Source of the DNA: Agrobacterium sp. a22-2
Lineage (GTDB): Bacteria > Pseudomonadota > Alphaproteobacteria > Rhizobiales > Rhizobiaceae
Direction: 5' to 3'
DNA length: 64,000 bases
NCBI RefSeq assembly: GCF_012276985.1
Contig: NZ_JAAXMM010000010.1
Coordinates: 1 to 64,000 of the forward strand
Shown here: positions 8,429 through 18,819 of the stretch, piece after piece
Position numbering within the stretch: the stretch's first letter is position 1
How the letters are laid out: each line of letters opens with the position of its first letter
Notes under the pieces: model-generated
Told to the model about the DNA's origin: nothing
What the model saw: only the letters and a program-made list of their open reading frames with translations
Databases searched by the model: none
Position numbers and translations under genes: made by a program

Positions 8429-8483
8429 TACCAAGTCTCGATGGTAGGAGAACCTATAGGTTCCTCTCATCGAGACTTGGTAT
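8428..8483. repeat. Large palindrome shared by two convergent gene ends
   Basis: The outer arms ATACCAAGTCTCGATG (8428-8443) and CATCGAGACTTGGTAT (8468-8483) are perfect 16-bp complements. The centre GAACCTATAGGTTC (8450-8463) is itself palindromic. The structure starts on the last base of the L,D-transpeptidase stop codon and encodes the final residues and stop of the AraC gene. It could act as a bidirectional terminator or be an interspersed palindromic element; no T-run follows on either strand. Confidence 0.8.
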
Positions 8484-9249
8484 AACGTCTGCGCATCGCC
8501 GTCGGGTTCTGGCCGGTCAAGCGCTGGAACATGGCGATGAAGGCCGAAGGCGTGCTGTAGCCCAGGCGTTGCGCGATACGGTGGATAGCCTCGCCCTCCT
8601 CGATGAGGGCAAGTGCTGTCAGCAGCCTGAGGCGAAGTCGCCAGTGGTTGAAGGACAGCCCAAGCTGTTGCTGGCATCGGCGCGCCAGCGTCCGCTCGGT
8701 CACGCCCACACTATGCGCCCATTCCGACAGCGAGCGCGTGTCGCCGGGATTGTGCTGCAATCGCGCCAGCACCGGAGCCAGGATCGGGTCGTCCGTCGTC
8801 GGAAGATATCGATCGAAGCGTGGCGCCGCGCCGATCTGATCGATGATCACCATGGCAAGGCGCATGTCCTGCGGCGTGCGGGGATGATGGACGCCCCGGA
8901 GCTCAAAATCGGCCACGACAGCTTTCAGCACGCTGCTGACATCCAACGTGCAAGGTTGCTGCGGCAACTCGCTGCAAAAGTCTGGCCCCACATAGATCGA
9001 GACATATCGAATGTCCTGCCGGGTGATCGCATCGTGTTCAAAGCCGGGCGGTATCCACAGCGCATATTGCGGCGGCGAGAGATAGGTCACGCCCTCCACC
9101 GAGATTTCGGCAACGCCCTGGATCGCGTAGTTGAGTTCGCCCCAGGTCTGGCGGCGTGGTGGAAAGACCGTGCCGGCCCTGAAATGCACGGTTCGAAACG
9201 ACACGGGATCCGGCGGTTCGCCTTCCAGGTCTCCGTAGACGATAGGCAT
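8467..9249 (-). CDS. AraC-family transcriptional regulator
   Basis: A 260-residue regulator. The N-terminal half is a cupin-like sensor (HFRAGTVFPPRRQTWGELNY, about residues 20-40). The C-terminal half carries the double helix-turn-helix, with the second helix pair reading IHRIAQRLGYSTPSAFIAMFQRLTGQNP. The start MPIVYGD was chosen because earlier in-frame starts run across the divergent promoter. The last residues (YTKSR) are encoded by the palindrome at 8428-8483. It diverges from a DMT exporter gene, its most likely target. Confidence 0.88.
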   Translation of the reverse strand: MPIVYGDLEGEPPDPVSFRTVHFRAGTVFPPRRQTWGELNYAIQGVAEISVEGVTYLSPPQYALWIPPGFEHDAITRQDIRYVSIYVGPDFCSELPQQPCTLDVSSVLKAVVADFELRGVHHPRTPQDMRLAMVIIDQIGAAPRFDRYLPTTDDPILAPVLARLQHNPGDTRSLSEWAHSVGVTERTLARRCQQQLGLSFNHWRLRLRLLTALALIEEGEAIHRIAQRLGYSTPSAFIAMFQRLTGQNPTAMRRRYTKSR

Positions 9250-9364
9250 TGGCCATTCTCCGCAATGGGTTGTCCGAAACTCACGATATAATGAATTACT
9301 GACATATGCTAGAAGCCGGAATGGGCGGCAACGGGTCGCCACTATCCATAGGGCGCATAGAACG

Positions 9365-10300
9365 ATGGCAATCGACACGAATAAGGGTTCGGGCTGGGTT
9401 GAGATATCCGCCGGCCTGTTGGCTGTCCTGACGATTCTGATCTGGTCGGGCAATACAATCGTCACCAAGGCTTCGGCTGGCGTCATCGAGCCGGCGTCGA
9501 TCTCCTTCTATCGCTGGCTGATGGCCTTGCTCATTCTGTCGCCATTCGTGGGCCGGCAGATATGGACCAATCGCCTCGCGGCCCTGAAGCTCGCTCCAAA
9601 GCTTGCATGCCTGGGTCTGCTCGGCATGGTGATCTATCAGAGCCTTGCCTATGAAGCGGCCAAGACCACCACGGCCGTCAATATGGGCTTGCTGGTCGCA
9701 TTGATGCCGTTGATCGCCATCCTGCTGGCGTCCGCTTTCGCGGCCGAAAGGCTGACATTGATGCGGCTGATCGGTGGTGGTGTCTCCGTCATGGGCCTGG
9801 TCTACCTGATTTCTCGTGGCGATCCGGCTGTCCTGCTCAAGGGAGGCGTCCATATCGGCGATGGTCTGATGATCGTTGCGGTCATCGCCAACGCGCTTTA
9901 TGGCGTGCTGCTGAAGCGTTGGGCGCTGCCATTGCCGATGTGGCTGCAACTGTGGTGGCAAATCGCCTTTGCGACGCTCTTCCTCTTTCCGCTGTGGCTG
10001 TCGAGCAATATCAGCCCTATCACCCCATCAAATCTGCCGTTGATCCTCTTTGCCGCCATCCCGACCTCGCTGCTCGCTCCCTTCTGCTGGATGGTGGCGA
10101 TCCGCCATCTCGGGGCGGCGCGCAGCGCCCTTGCCATCAATCTTCTGCCGGTCTTTGTGGTGGTGCTCGCATGGGCTTTGCTGGGCGAGCGGTTCGAATT
10201 CCACCATCTTGTCGGTGGCGGGTTGGCTCTTCTGGGCGTGGCGATCGGTATTCGGCAGCCCGCGTCGCCGGGCGCATCGCCGGCCGCCAGCAGGGACTAG
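9365..10300 (+). CDS. EamA/DMT-family transporter
   Basis: A 311-residue inner-membrane protein with about ten helices and two EamA repeats. The first repeat starts LLAVLTILIWSGNTIVTKASAG. The second ends LVGGGLALLGVAIGIRQP. Such proteins export amino acids, amines or other metabolites. It diverges from the AraC gene, so expression is probably under that regulator. The substrate is unknown. Confidence 0.9.
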   Translation: MAIDTNKGSGWVEISAGLLAVLTILIWSGNTIVTKASAGVIEPASISFYRWLMALLILSPFVGRQIWTNRLAALKLAPKLACLGLLGMVIYQSLAYEAAKTTTAVNMGLLVALMPLIAILLASAFAAERLTLMRLIGGGVSVMGLVYLISRGDPAVLLKGGVHIGDGLMIVAVIANALYGVLLKRWALPLPMWLQLWWQIAFATLFLFPLWLSSNISPITPSNLPLILFAAIPTSLLAPFCWMVAIRHLGAARSALAINLLPVFVVVLAWALLGERFEFHHLVGGGLALLGVAIGIRQPASPGASPAASRD

Positions 10301-10351
10301 AATGTTTCAATCTAGCCAGGAAACGCTCAAGGCTTGACGCTTCGGGCCGTT

Positions 10352-11263
10352 CTATGTCCGGCGATGGTGGGACAGAAGACCCGTCGACAACAACACGCCG
10401 GCGCCGGTCACCAGCGTGGCGATGATCGTCAGCGGGCCGATCGGCTCGCCGAGCAGCAGCGCGCCACCGATGGCAGCGGCCACCGGCGTCACCGCCGTAT
10501 AGGCGGCCGCCTGCGTGCCGCCGAGGCTGCGCACCGCCGCGCCATAGAGCAGCGTGGCCAGCAGCCCGGACAGGATGCCCTGCGTCAGGATCTGCAGGCC
10601 GGTCTCTGTAAACGGTGCGCTCAGCAGGTGGGTGCCGTAGAACGGCAGCAGCGCCAGGTTGATGATCGTCGACCAGACGCAGATCAGCGCACCGCCCTCG
10701 AAGGCCGACAGCCCGGAGCGACGGAAGGCATGGGTGTAGATCGCCCAGAGCGTCGCGCCGGCTGGCAGGATCGTATAGCTCACCCAGGACAGTATCCCCG
10801 TCGAGAAATTAGCCGCCAGCAGCAGCAGGCCGCCGGCCAGGATCGCCGCCATGCCGAATTTGCGCATCCTGTCCGGCTTTTCGCCGAGCAGCGCCATGCC
10901 GATCAGCGCGGTGGCCAGCGGCATGATGCCCGGCAGCAGCACGCCGGCCGCCGAGGCCGGTGTCGAGCGCATGCCGAAGGCGACCACCTGGAAGAACGGC
11001 GCGCCGGAGCCGAGCACCATCAGCACCAGCGGCAGTTTCGGCACGCCCTTCGGCCACAATCCGGTTTTCAGCCAGAAGGGTGCCAGCAGCACGGCCGGAA
11101 TGCCGTAGCGCAGCAGGCTGAGATCGAGTGCCGACAGGGAGCCGCCGACGCTGTGGCGGGTCGAGATTAGCCACGCCGCCCAGATCAGCACCACCGAAAG
11201 GGCCGAGGCGGCGCCGATGCCGGCGGATAGGGTGGGCTTGGTCGTCTCTGCTGCCGGGGACAT
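10352..11263 (-). CDS. EamA/DMT-family transporter
   Basis: A 303-residue ten-helix exporter with two EamA halves (GAASALSVVLIWAAWLIS near the start; GALLLGEPIGPLTIIATLV near the end). The start MSPAAETT is preferred for its AGAGG site; an ATG 33 bp upstream has none. It diverges from an Lrp/AsnC regulator 131 bp away, a common arrangement in which the regulator controls an amino acid exporter. It is not a close copy of the DMT gene at 9365-10300. Confidence 0.88.
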   Translation of the reverse strand: MSPAAETTKPTLSAGIGAASALSVVLIWAAWLISTRHSVGGSLSALDLSLLRYGIPAVLLAPFWLKTGLWPKGVPKLPLVLMVLGSGAPFFQVVAFGMRSTPASAAGVLLPGIMPLATALIGMALLGEKPDRMRKFGMAAILAGGLLLLAANFSTGILSWVSYTILPAGATLWAIYTHAFRRSGLSAFEGGALICVWSTIINLALLPFYGTHLLSAPFTETGLQILTQGILSGLLATLLYGAAVRSLGGTQAAAYTAVTPVAAAIGGALLLGEPIGPLTIIATLVTGAGVLLSTGLLSHHRRT

Positions 11264-11394
11264 GAGGGCCTCTTTATGTGCGGTTCGAAGTGCCATTCTA
11301 GTTCAGCCGAGCCTTGCCTGTCCTTGCTATTTCTGCCGGTTGATGATGCAATATTGGCATAAGCAGGAACAAGATGGTGCCAAAGGACGAAAAT

Positions 11395-11871
11395 ATGCCA
11401 AAACTCGATAAATTCGATCTCGCCATCCTGGCGGCGCTGCAGGACAACGGGAGGGCCACCAATGTCGAGGTTGCCGATAAGGTCGGCCTGTCGCCGTCGC
11501 CCTGCCTGCGGCGCATCCGCCTGATGGAGGAGGCGGAGATCATCCGCGGCTACCGGGCCGACATCGATCGCCGCGCCGTCGGGCTGGAGCTGACCGTCTT
11601 CATCGCCTTCAAGGTGGCCCATCACACCCGCCAGCATGCCCAGGAATTCCAGCAGGCCTTGCAGGACCTGCCGGAAGTGGTCGGCTGCTCGATGATCTCA
11701 GGCCATTCGGACTTTTTGGCGGAAGTGGTGGTGGAAAACCTCGCGGCCTACGAGGCGCTACTGACCGACAAACTGCTGGTCCTGCCCCATGTCACCGATA
11801 TCCAGTCAAACTTCGCCATCCGCAGCGTCAAGACGGCCGGACCGCTGAAGCTGCCGGACGGCCGGGGGTGA
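11395..11871 (+). CDS. Lrp/AsnC-family transcriptional regulator
   Basis: A 158-residue regulator. The N-terminal winged helix reads LDKFDLAILAALQDNGRATNVEVADKVGLSPSPCLRRI, with the usual recognition helix SPSPCLRRI. A RAM/AsnC ligand-binding domain follows (EVVGCSMISGHSDFLAEVVV, about 92-112). The start was set at MPKLDKF, which has AAGGA upstream. The divergent DMT exporter is the likely target, and an amino acid is the likely effector. Confidence 0.92.
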   Translation: MPKLDKFDLAILAALQDNGRATNVEVADKVGLSPSPCLRRIRLMEEAEIIRGYRADIDRRAVGLELTVFIAFKVAHHTRQHAQEFQQALQDLPEVVGCSMISGHSDFLAEVVVENLAAYEALLTDKLLVLPHVTDIQSNFAIRSVKTAGPLKLPDGRG

Positions 11872-11892
11872 GGGAATTACTGGCCTGGCCTG

Positions 11893-12008
11893 CCCCTCAC
11901 CCTAACCCTCTCCCCGCAGGCGGGGAGAGGGGACGTGCCCCGATTTATTCGCGAGAAGAAGTTGGGCGGGTGCGGCATCGTCCCTTCTCCCCGTTAACGG
12001 GGAGAAGG
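11893..12008. repeat. Interspersed palindromic intergenic repeats
   Basis: Two G+C-rich palindromes lie between the Lrp and reductase genes. The first, 11893-11934, is built on CTCTCCCCGC-AG-GCGGGGAGAG with the familiar CCCTCACCCTAACCC lead-in seen in many alphaproteobacterial spacers. The second, 11983-12008, has CCTTCTCCCCGTTAAC and its complement as a perfect 26-bp palindrome. They are probably multi-copy elements that may also terminate transcription. Confidence 0.7.
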
Positions 12009-12063
12009 TGCCGGCAGGCGGTTGAGGGGCCGCGCCTCAATCGGGGGCAACTGAGGAATCTTT

Positions 12064-13080
12064 TCAGAACCCTTCGAGCACGACCTTGCCTTTCATGCGG
12101 CCGCTTTCGACCAGGGCGTGGGCCTTTTTCAGGTTTGCGGCGTTGATGGTCCCAAGCGTTTCGGACAGCGTCGTGCGGATCTTGCCGGCGTCGACGAGGT
12201 CTGCGACATGGGTCAGCAGCTTGTGCTGTTCGATCATGTCGGCGGTCTCGTGCAGGGACCGGGCGAACATCATCTCCCAATGGACCGACACGGCTTTGCC
12301 CTTGAAGGCCATGATGTCGAAACCGCCCTTCGGATCGTCGATGATGGCGATGCGACCCTGCGGCGCGATGATGGCGGCGAGATCGGCCTTGTGCACGTCG
12401 CTATGGGTGACGGAAAAGATGAAGGCCGGTGCGCCGATGCCGAGCGCCTCGTATTGCGTGGCCATCGGCTGGCTGTGGTCGATGACGTGGTCGGCGCCGA
12501 GCGTCTTGGCCCATTCGGCCGTTTCCGGCCGCGAGGCAGTGGCGATTGCCGTCAGGTCGGTCAGTTCCTTGGCCAATTGAATGGCGATCGAGCCGACGCC
12601 GCCGGCGCCACCGGTAATCAGGATCGCATGGTTGGCGCCCGCCACCTTGTCCTGGACCTTGAGGCGATGAAACAGCGCCTCATAGGCGGTGATCGCCGTC
12701 AACGGTAACGCTGCGGCTTCTGCAAAGCTCAGGGTTTTCGGCTTCAAGCCGACGATCCGCTCGTCCACCAGGTGAAATTCGCTGTTGGTGCCGGGGCGGT
12801 TGATGGCGCCGGCGTAAAAGACTTCGTCGCCCGGCTTGAACAGCGTGACGGCATCGCCGATCGTCTTGACCACGCCGGTTGCGTCATAGCCGAGCACGCG
12901 GGTCTGGCCTTGTTCCGGCGCCGCATTGTTGCGGACTTTCGTATCGACGGGATTGACCGAGACGGCCCGGATTTCGACGAGAAGGTCCTGGCCTTTCGCC
13001 TCTGGCATGGGCATGTCGAAGTCGATCAGCGCGGTGTCTGCGGTAATGGGCTGGGGTGTCGTGTAACCAATGGCGCGCAT
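12064..13080 (-). CDS. Zinc-type alcohol dehydrogenase-like (MDR) oxidoreductase
   Basis: A 338-residue medium-chain reductase of the quinone reductase/YogA type. It has a GroES-like N-terminal domain (VSVNPVDTKVRNN) and a Rossmann domain with ILITGGAGGVGSIAIQLAK (about 150-170). No structural-zinc cysteine cluster is visible, as expected in this subgroup. The start MRAIGYT has AAGGAG upstream. It diverges from an HxlR regulator; such pairs respond to reactive electrophiles or quinones in other bacteria. The substrate is not known. Confidence 0.9.
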   Translation of the reverse strand: MRAIGYTTPQPITADTALIDFDMPMPEAKGQDLLVEIRAVSVNPVDTKVRNNAAPEQGQTRVLGYDATGVVKTIGDAVTLFKPGDEVFYAGAINRPGTNSEFHLVDERIVGLKPKTLSFAEAAALPLTAITAYEALFHRLKVQDKVAGANHAILITGGAGGVGSIAIQLAKELTDLTAIATASRPETAEWAKTLGADHVIDHSQPMATQYEALGIGAPAFIFSVTHSDVHKADLAAIIAPQGRIAIIDDPKGGFDIMAFKGKAVSVHWEMMFARSLHETADMIEQHKLLTHVADLVDAGKIRTTLSETLGTINAANLKKAHALVESGRMKGKVVLEGF

Positions 13081-13123
13081 GAAAAATCTCCTTGAATTGT
13101 CTGCACGCCATTCAAGTGATACA

Positions 13124-13163
13124 TATGAACGACATTCGCAAGAATGCACATATTGTGTTCATA
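13124..13163. promoter_or_regulatory. Candidate HxlR operator in the divergent promoter
   Basis: TATGAAC at 13124-13130 and its complement GTTCATA at 13157-13163 form a widely spaced inverted repeat between the reductase and HxlR genes. The stretch is clearly A/T-richer than the flanking genes. Assignment to HxlR is inferred from position only. Confidence 0.4.
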
Positions 13164-13204
13164 GGCACATATCTTGGCTGTAGTATCAAAAAGGATACCG
13201 TAAA

Positions 13205-13621
13205 ATGTCCCGTCCGCGCGCCAAGCTGACCAACAATTTTCCGGGGTGTCCGGTCGAATCCACGCTCAGCCTGCTCGATGGCAAGTGGAAGGGCGTCATC
13301 CTCTATCACCTGCTGAACGAGGGCACGCTGCGTTTCAACGAGTTGCGGCGCCGGCTGTCATCGGTGACCCAGCGCATGCTGACCAAGCAACTGCGCGAAC
13401 TGGAGGAGAGCGGCATCGTCTCGCGCACGGTGTTTGCCGTCGTGCCGCCGCGAGTCGATTATGCTTTGACGCCGCTCGGCCGCAGCCTGGAGCCGGTGAT
13501 CCTGGCGCTGTGCTCCTGGGGGCAGCAGCATGTGGTCTGCCGCAATGGCACCAAGACCATCGTCATGCCGGAGGAGCCCGAAACCGAGGCTGCGCTTGAG
13601 GTCCGCTCAGAGGCGGCCTGA
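13205..13621 (+). CDS. HxlR-family transcriptional regulator
   Basis: A 138-residue winged-helix protein with the HxlR core. CPVESTLSLLDGKWKGVILYHL (about 16-37) carries the conserved near-N-terminal Cys17. RFNELRRRLSSVTQRMLTKQLRELEESGIV follows. HxlR proteins commonly sense aldehydes or quinones through this cysteine. It diverges from the MDR reductase gene, and its last 15 bp overlap the convergent MFS gene. Confidence 0.93.
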   Translation: MSRPRAKLTNNFPGCPVESTLSLLDGKWKGVILYHLLNEGTLRFNELRRRLSSVTQRMLTKQLRELEESGIVSRTVFAVVPPRVDYALTPLGRSLEPVILALCSWGQQHVVCRNGTKTIVMPEEPETEAALEVRSEAA

Positions 13622-14845
13622 CGGACGCCTTTCGAGCAGCACGGACAGGCCGAACACCATGAGGCCGAGAAACGACAGCACCGAGCCGACATAGCCGGTG
13701 GCGCCATAGCCGTAACCGGCCGAGATGACCAGGCCGCCGAGCCAGGCGCCGAGCGCATTGGCAATGTTGAAAGCGGAATGGTTGGAGGCGGCCGCCAGCG
13801 TCTGGGCATCGGCGGCGACGTCCATCAGCCGCGTCTGTACGGCCGGACAGGCGGCAAAGCCGCAGCCGGTGAGGAACACGCAGATGCACAGCATGACAGG
13901 ATCATGGGCGGTCATCGAAAACACGCTCATCAGCACGACATTGAAGGCCAGCATGCCGCCGATCGTGCCCTTCAGCGAATAATCCGCCATGCGGCTGCCC
14001 AGCACATTGCCGACATTCATGCCGACGCCGAACAGCGCCAGCACCACGGCAATCATGCTGGCCGGCAGGCCGGCTGTGTCCGTGGTGGTCTTGGCGATAT
14101 AGCTGAAGATCGAGAACATGCCGCCGAAGCCGACGGCGGCGACCGCCAGCATCAGCCAGACCTGGATGCGGCCGAAGGCGCCAAGTTCGCGGCGAATGCT
14201 GGCGCCCTCGGACACCTGATCTTTCGGCAGGTAGAGGGCCAGCAGCACGACGGTCAAAACGCCGATGCCGCCGACCATGCAGAAGGCGGCCCGCCAACTC
14301 ATGATCTGACCGAGGAAAGTGGCAATTGGCGTGCCGACCAGCGTGGCGATGGTCAGGCCCAGCATGACGCGGCCGACAGCGCGGGCGCGCCGGTGCGGCG
14401 GTACCATGGAGGCGGCTACCAGCGCCGCCACGCCGAAATAGGCGCCGTGCGGCAGGCCGGTGATGAAGCGAAGCGCGGTGAACGACAGGAAATCCGGTGC
14501 CAGCGCGCTGGTGACATTGCCGAGCGCGAAGACGCCCATCAGCAGGAGCAGCAGCGTGCGGCGCGACAGCTTGGCGGCCAGAACGGCAATGATCGGCGCG
14601 CCGACCACGACACCGAGCGCATAGGCGCTGATCACCTGGCCGGCTTCCGGCACGCTCACGCCATAGGTCGTTACGACATCCGGCAGCAAACCCATGATGG
14701 CGAATTCGCCGGTGCCGATGCCAAAACCGCCGGCGGCAAGGGCGATTTCGATCAGGATGGCCATCAGCGGCGTGATGCCGGCAGGGCTCTGGGTCGCCGT
14801 GGCACGGGCAGCGGAATCGACGGGCAGGCAAGTCGTATCGGTCAT
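13607..14845 (-). CDS. MFS transporter, DHA1/AraJ-like efflux
   Basis: A 412-residue major-facilitator protein with 12 predicted helices. The motif following helix 2 reads AAKLSRRTLLLLLMG (motif A-like), and helix 4 has ALRFITGLPHGAYFGVAA, typical of the AraJ/sugar-efflux and drug-efflux branch. The start MTDTTCLP was chosen because the much longer open frame upstream only shadows the lipid kinase gene. It is convergent with and overlaps the HxlR gene by 15 bp. The substrate is unknown. Confidence 0.9.
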   Translation of the reverse strand: MTDTTCLPVDSAARATATQSPAGITPLMAILIEIALAAGGFGIGTGEFAIMGLLPDVVTTYGVSVPEAGQVISAYALGVVVGAPIIAVLAAKLSRRTLLLLLMGVFALGNVTSALAPDFLSFTALRFITGLPHGAYFGVAALVAASMVPPHRRARAVGRVMLGLTIATLVGTPIATFLGQIMSWRAAFCMVGGIGVLTVVLLALYLPKDQVSEGASIRRELGAFGRIQVWLMLAVAAVGFGGMFSIFSYIAKTTTDTAGLPASMIAVVLALFGVGMNVGNVLGSRMADYSLKGTIGGMLAFNVVLMSVFSMTAHDPVMLCICVFLTGCGFAACPAVQTRLMDVAADAQTLAAASNHSAFNIANALGAWLGGLVISAGYGYGATGYVGSVLSFLGLMVFGLSVLLERRPSGRL

Positions 14846-15133
14846 GAACCACCTGGAATCGGCTGCCTTGGGAGATGCAGCGCGTCTGGGCTGAAGGAGG
14901 GGTCGCAACTGGCGCGCGGGGCAGGGGGATTTCTGCCGGTACCGTGAAGCTGACGTGATTTGACATATATCACGGATTTGTGCGGTGCGGTAAAGCCCCC
15001 TGTGATCACATGCTCTTGATTTCGGCGCGCCAACACTGATTTGTGTGCAACACATGAAACCTTTGACATTGCCGCACGTTGTTCCCCGCCGTAAATCGCG
15101 CGAAACCACGTCGAGCGGCCCACCGGAAGCGGA

Positions 15134-16045
15134 ATGATGAAACTGAAAGCAGTGTTCAATCGCGACGGCGGCACCTTCAAGACCACCGATATGCAGGCCT
15201 ATTGCGCCCATGCGACGGCCGCCTTTGAGCGGGCCGGCCATCAGGTGTCCTGTTCGGTCGTGGCCGGCAGCGAGGTCGAGGGCACGCTGAAGTCGGCAGC
15301 TGGCGAGGGGGTATTCGATGCCCTGATCGCCGGTGGCGGCGATGGTACGATTTCGGCCGCGGCCGGCATCGCCTGGAAGGCGGGCCTGCCGCTCGGCGTC
15401 GTGCCGGCCGGCACCATGAACCTGTTTGCCCGCTCGCTGAAACTGCCGCTCGACATCTGGCAGGTGCTCGATACGCTGGCGGGAAGCCCGGTGCGCGCCG
15501 TCGACATCGCCACGGTCAACGGCCGGCCCTTCGTCCACCAGTTTTCGGCTGGACTGCATGCGCGCATGGTCCGAATGCGCGACGCCATGGAGTTTTCCTC
15601 GCGCTTCGGCAAGATGCGCGCCAGCACGCGGGCCGCCCTCAGCGTCATGTTCCAGCCGCCGCGTTTCGAGGTGATCTTCGACATGGACGGCGATGGCCGC
15701 AACGAGCATCGTGCCGTTTCGGCCATCTCGGTGTCCAACAATCCGATCGGCAACAATGCCCTGTTTTTTGCCGATGATCTGACGACCGGCAAGCTCGGCG
15801 TCTATCTCGCCGATCCGCTGACACCGTCGGGCGTCGCCTATCTGGCCGTCGATATCCTGCGCGGCCGGCTGGAGGAAAACCAGGCCGTGACCGCCTCGAC
15901 CGCAAAGCTGGTGAAACTGCATTTCCCGGAACACCGCAAGGGCGCGGCCTGCGTGGTCGACGGCGAATTGCTGCGCATGCCAAGGGATGTCGAGGTCAAG
16001 CTGCATGCCGGCGAACTGAAGGTGCTGGCACCGGCCGTGGGGTGA
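15134..16045 (+). CDS. Diacylglycerol/lipid kinase family protein
   Basis: A 303-residue DAGK_cat protein. The ATP-binding motif GGGDGT is at 67-72, and the second glycine-rich motif PAGTMNLFAR is at 91-100. The C-terminal beta-sandwich ends VVDGELLRMP, where the DGE triad matches YegS/DgkB-type lipid kinases. It probably phosphorylates diacylglycerol, a sphingoid base or a related lipid at the inner membrane. Two adjacent ATGs (15134, 15137) are possible starts. It is convergent with the peptide ABC operon across a hairpin. Confidence 0.9.
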   Translation: MMKLKAVFNRDGGTFKTTDMQAYCAHATAAFERAGHQVSCSVVAGSEVEGTLKSAAGEGVFDALIAGGGDGTISAAAGIAWKAGLPLGVVPAGTMNLFARSLKLPLDIWQVLDTLAGSPVRAVDIATVNGRPFVHQFSAGLHARMVRMRDAMEFSSRFGKMRASTRAALSVMFQPPRFEVIFDMDGDGRNEHRAVSAISVSNNPIGNNALFFADDLTTGKLGVYLADPLTPSGVAYLAVDILRGRLEENQAVTASTAKLVKLHFPEHRKGAACVVDGELLRMPRDVEVKLHAGELKVLAPAVG

Positions 16046-16050
16046 AACAG

Positions 16051-16087
16051 GACATAATATCCTCTCCCTTGCGGGAGAGGATATGTC
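16051..16087. terminator. Bidirectional hairpin between convergent genes
   Basis: Arms ending in ATCCTCTCCC and GGGAGAGGAT around a TTGC loop form a near-perfect stem, extended by GACAT/ATGTC with one bulged base. It lies between the lipid kinase stop and the ABC ATPase stop, and resembles other interspersed rhizobial palindromes. Confidence 0.7.
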
Positions 16088-17692
<1,605 letters not shown>

Positions 17693-17694
17693 GC

Positions 17695-18819
17695 TTATCG
17701 ATCCTTCGGATCAAGCGCATCGCGCAGGCCGTCGCCGACGAAGTTGAGGGCAAACAGCGTGATGACGAAGAAGATTGCCGGGAAGATCAACAGCCACGGC
17801 GCGCTCTGCATATTCTTGGTGCCCTCCGAGATCAGCGTGCCCCAGCTGGCCAGCGGCGCCTGGACGCCAAGGCCGAGGAAGGACAGGAAGCTTTCGGTCA
17901 GGATCACCTGCGGCACCACGACGGTGACGAAGACGATGACCGGCCCGATCGTATTGGGGATGATATGACGGCGGATGATCTGCCAGTCGGTGAGACCCAG
18001 GGCCTGGGCAGCGCCGACGAATTCGCGGCGCTTCAGGGACAGGGTCTGGCCGCGCACGATGCGGGCCATCTCCAGCCATTGCACGGCGCCGATGACGGCA
18101 AAGATCAGCACGATCGACCGGCCGAAGAAGACGACCAGCACCACCACCAGGAAAACGAAGGGCAGCGAGTAGATGATTTCGACAAAGCGCATCATCACAT
18201 TGTCGACCCGGCCGCCGATATAGCCCGATGTCGCCCCATAGATGACGCCGATGCCGAGCGAGACGAGGCTGGCGGCAAGGCCGACGGCAATCGAGATCTG
18301 GCCGCCGAGCATGACGCGGACCAGAAGGTCGCGGCCGTTGCTGTCGGTGCCGAACGGGAAATACTGCTGGTCGACCGTGCCGGTTAGGGTCATCGACAGC
18401 TGGTCGGGCGAGGTTTCGGCCACCGTGGTGTTCTTGAACTCGTTGACCCGGTCGAAATAGCGGATGCTGCGCGGATCGATCGGCCGCTCGGAGGTCACCT
18501 TGACGGTGAAGGCACCGTTTTCGATGGCGAGATTCTCGATCTTCAGGCGGGCCCGCTGCGCGGCACCTTCGGCAACCGCGGTCAATGTTTCCGGATCGGG
18601 CCGCGGCGTCAGGCTCGGGGGGATCGAGACATAGGACGGGAAGACCTGATCATAGGTATGGGGCGAGAAGAACGGGCCGGCAAACGAAAACAGCACGATC
18701 AGCAGCAGCATGACGCAGCCGGCCATGGCCGCCTTGTTGCGCCGGAAACGCAGCATGGCGAGTTGCCCGAGGCTGCGGCCTTCGATTGCGGGCGCAAGCG
18801 GAGTGGGTGTATCAGTCAT
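17695..18819 (-). CDS. Peptide ABC transporter permease (OppC type)
   Basis: A 374-residue inner-membrane permease. An N-terminal helix (AAMAGCVMLLLIVLFSFAGPFF) is followed by an unusually long periplasmic segment of about 120 residues, then the BPD_transp_1 domain. That domain includes a cytoplasmic loop RIVRGQTLSLKRREFVGAA contacting the ATPase. The extended loop is a feature of the YejE/OppC-like group. Its start overlaps the OppB stop by 8 bp, indicating translational coupling. Confidence 0.93.
   Translation of the reverse strand: MTDTPTPLAPAIEGRSLGQLAMLRFRRNKAAMAGCVMLLLIVLFSFAGPFFSPHTYDQVFPSYVSIPPSLTPRPDPETLTAVAEGAAQRARLKIENLAIENGAFTVKVTSERPIDPRSIRYFDRVNEFKNTTVAETSPDQLSMTLTGTVDQQYFPFGTDSNGRDLLVRVMLGGQISIAVGLAASLVSLGIGVIYGATSGYIGGRVDNVMMRFVEIIYSLPFVFLVVVLVVFFGRSIVLIFAVIGAVQWLEMARIVRGQTLSLKRREFVGAAQALGLTDWQIIRRHIIPNTIGPVIVFVTVVVPQVILTESFLSFLGLGVQAPLASWGTLISEGTKNMQSAPWLLIFPAIFFVITLFALNFVGDGLRDALDPKDR

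Noticed and set aside
13607..13621. Frameshift or fusion between the HxlR and MFS genes
   Set aside because: The 15-bp overlap is of convergent stop ends; both proteins are full length.
14846..16006. Long N-terminal extension of the MFS frame
   Set aside because: It overlaps the lipid kinase gene antisense. The MFS protein starts normally at MTDTTCLP with its first helix shortly after.
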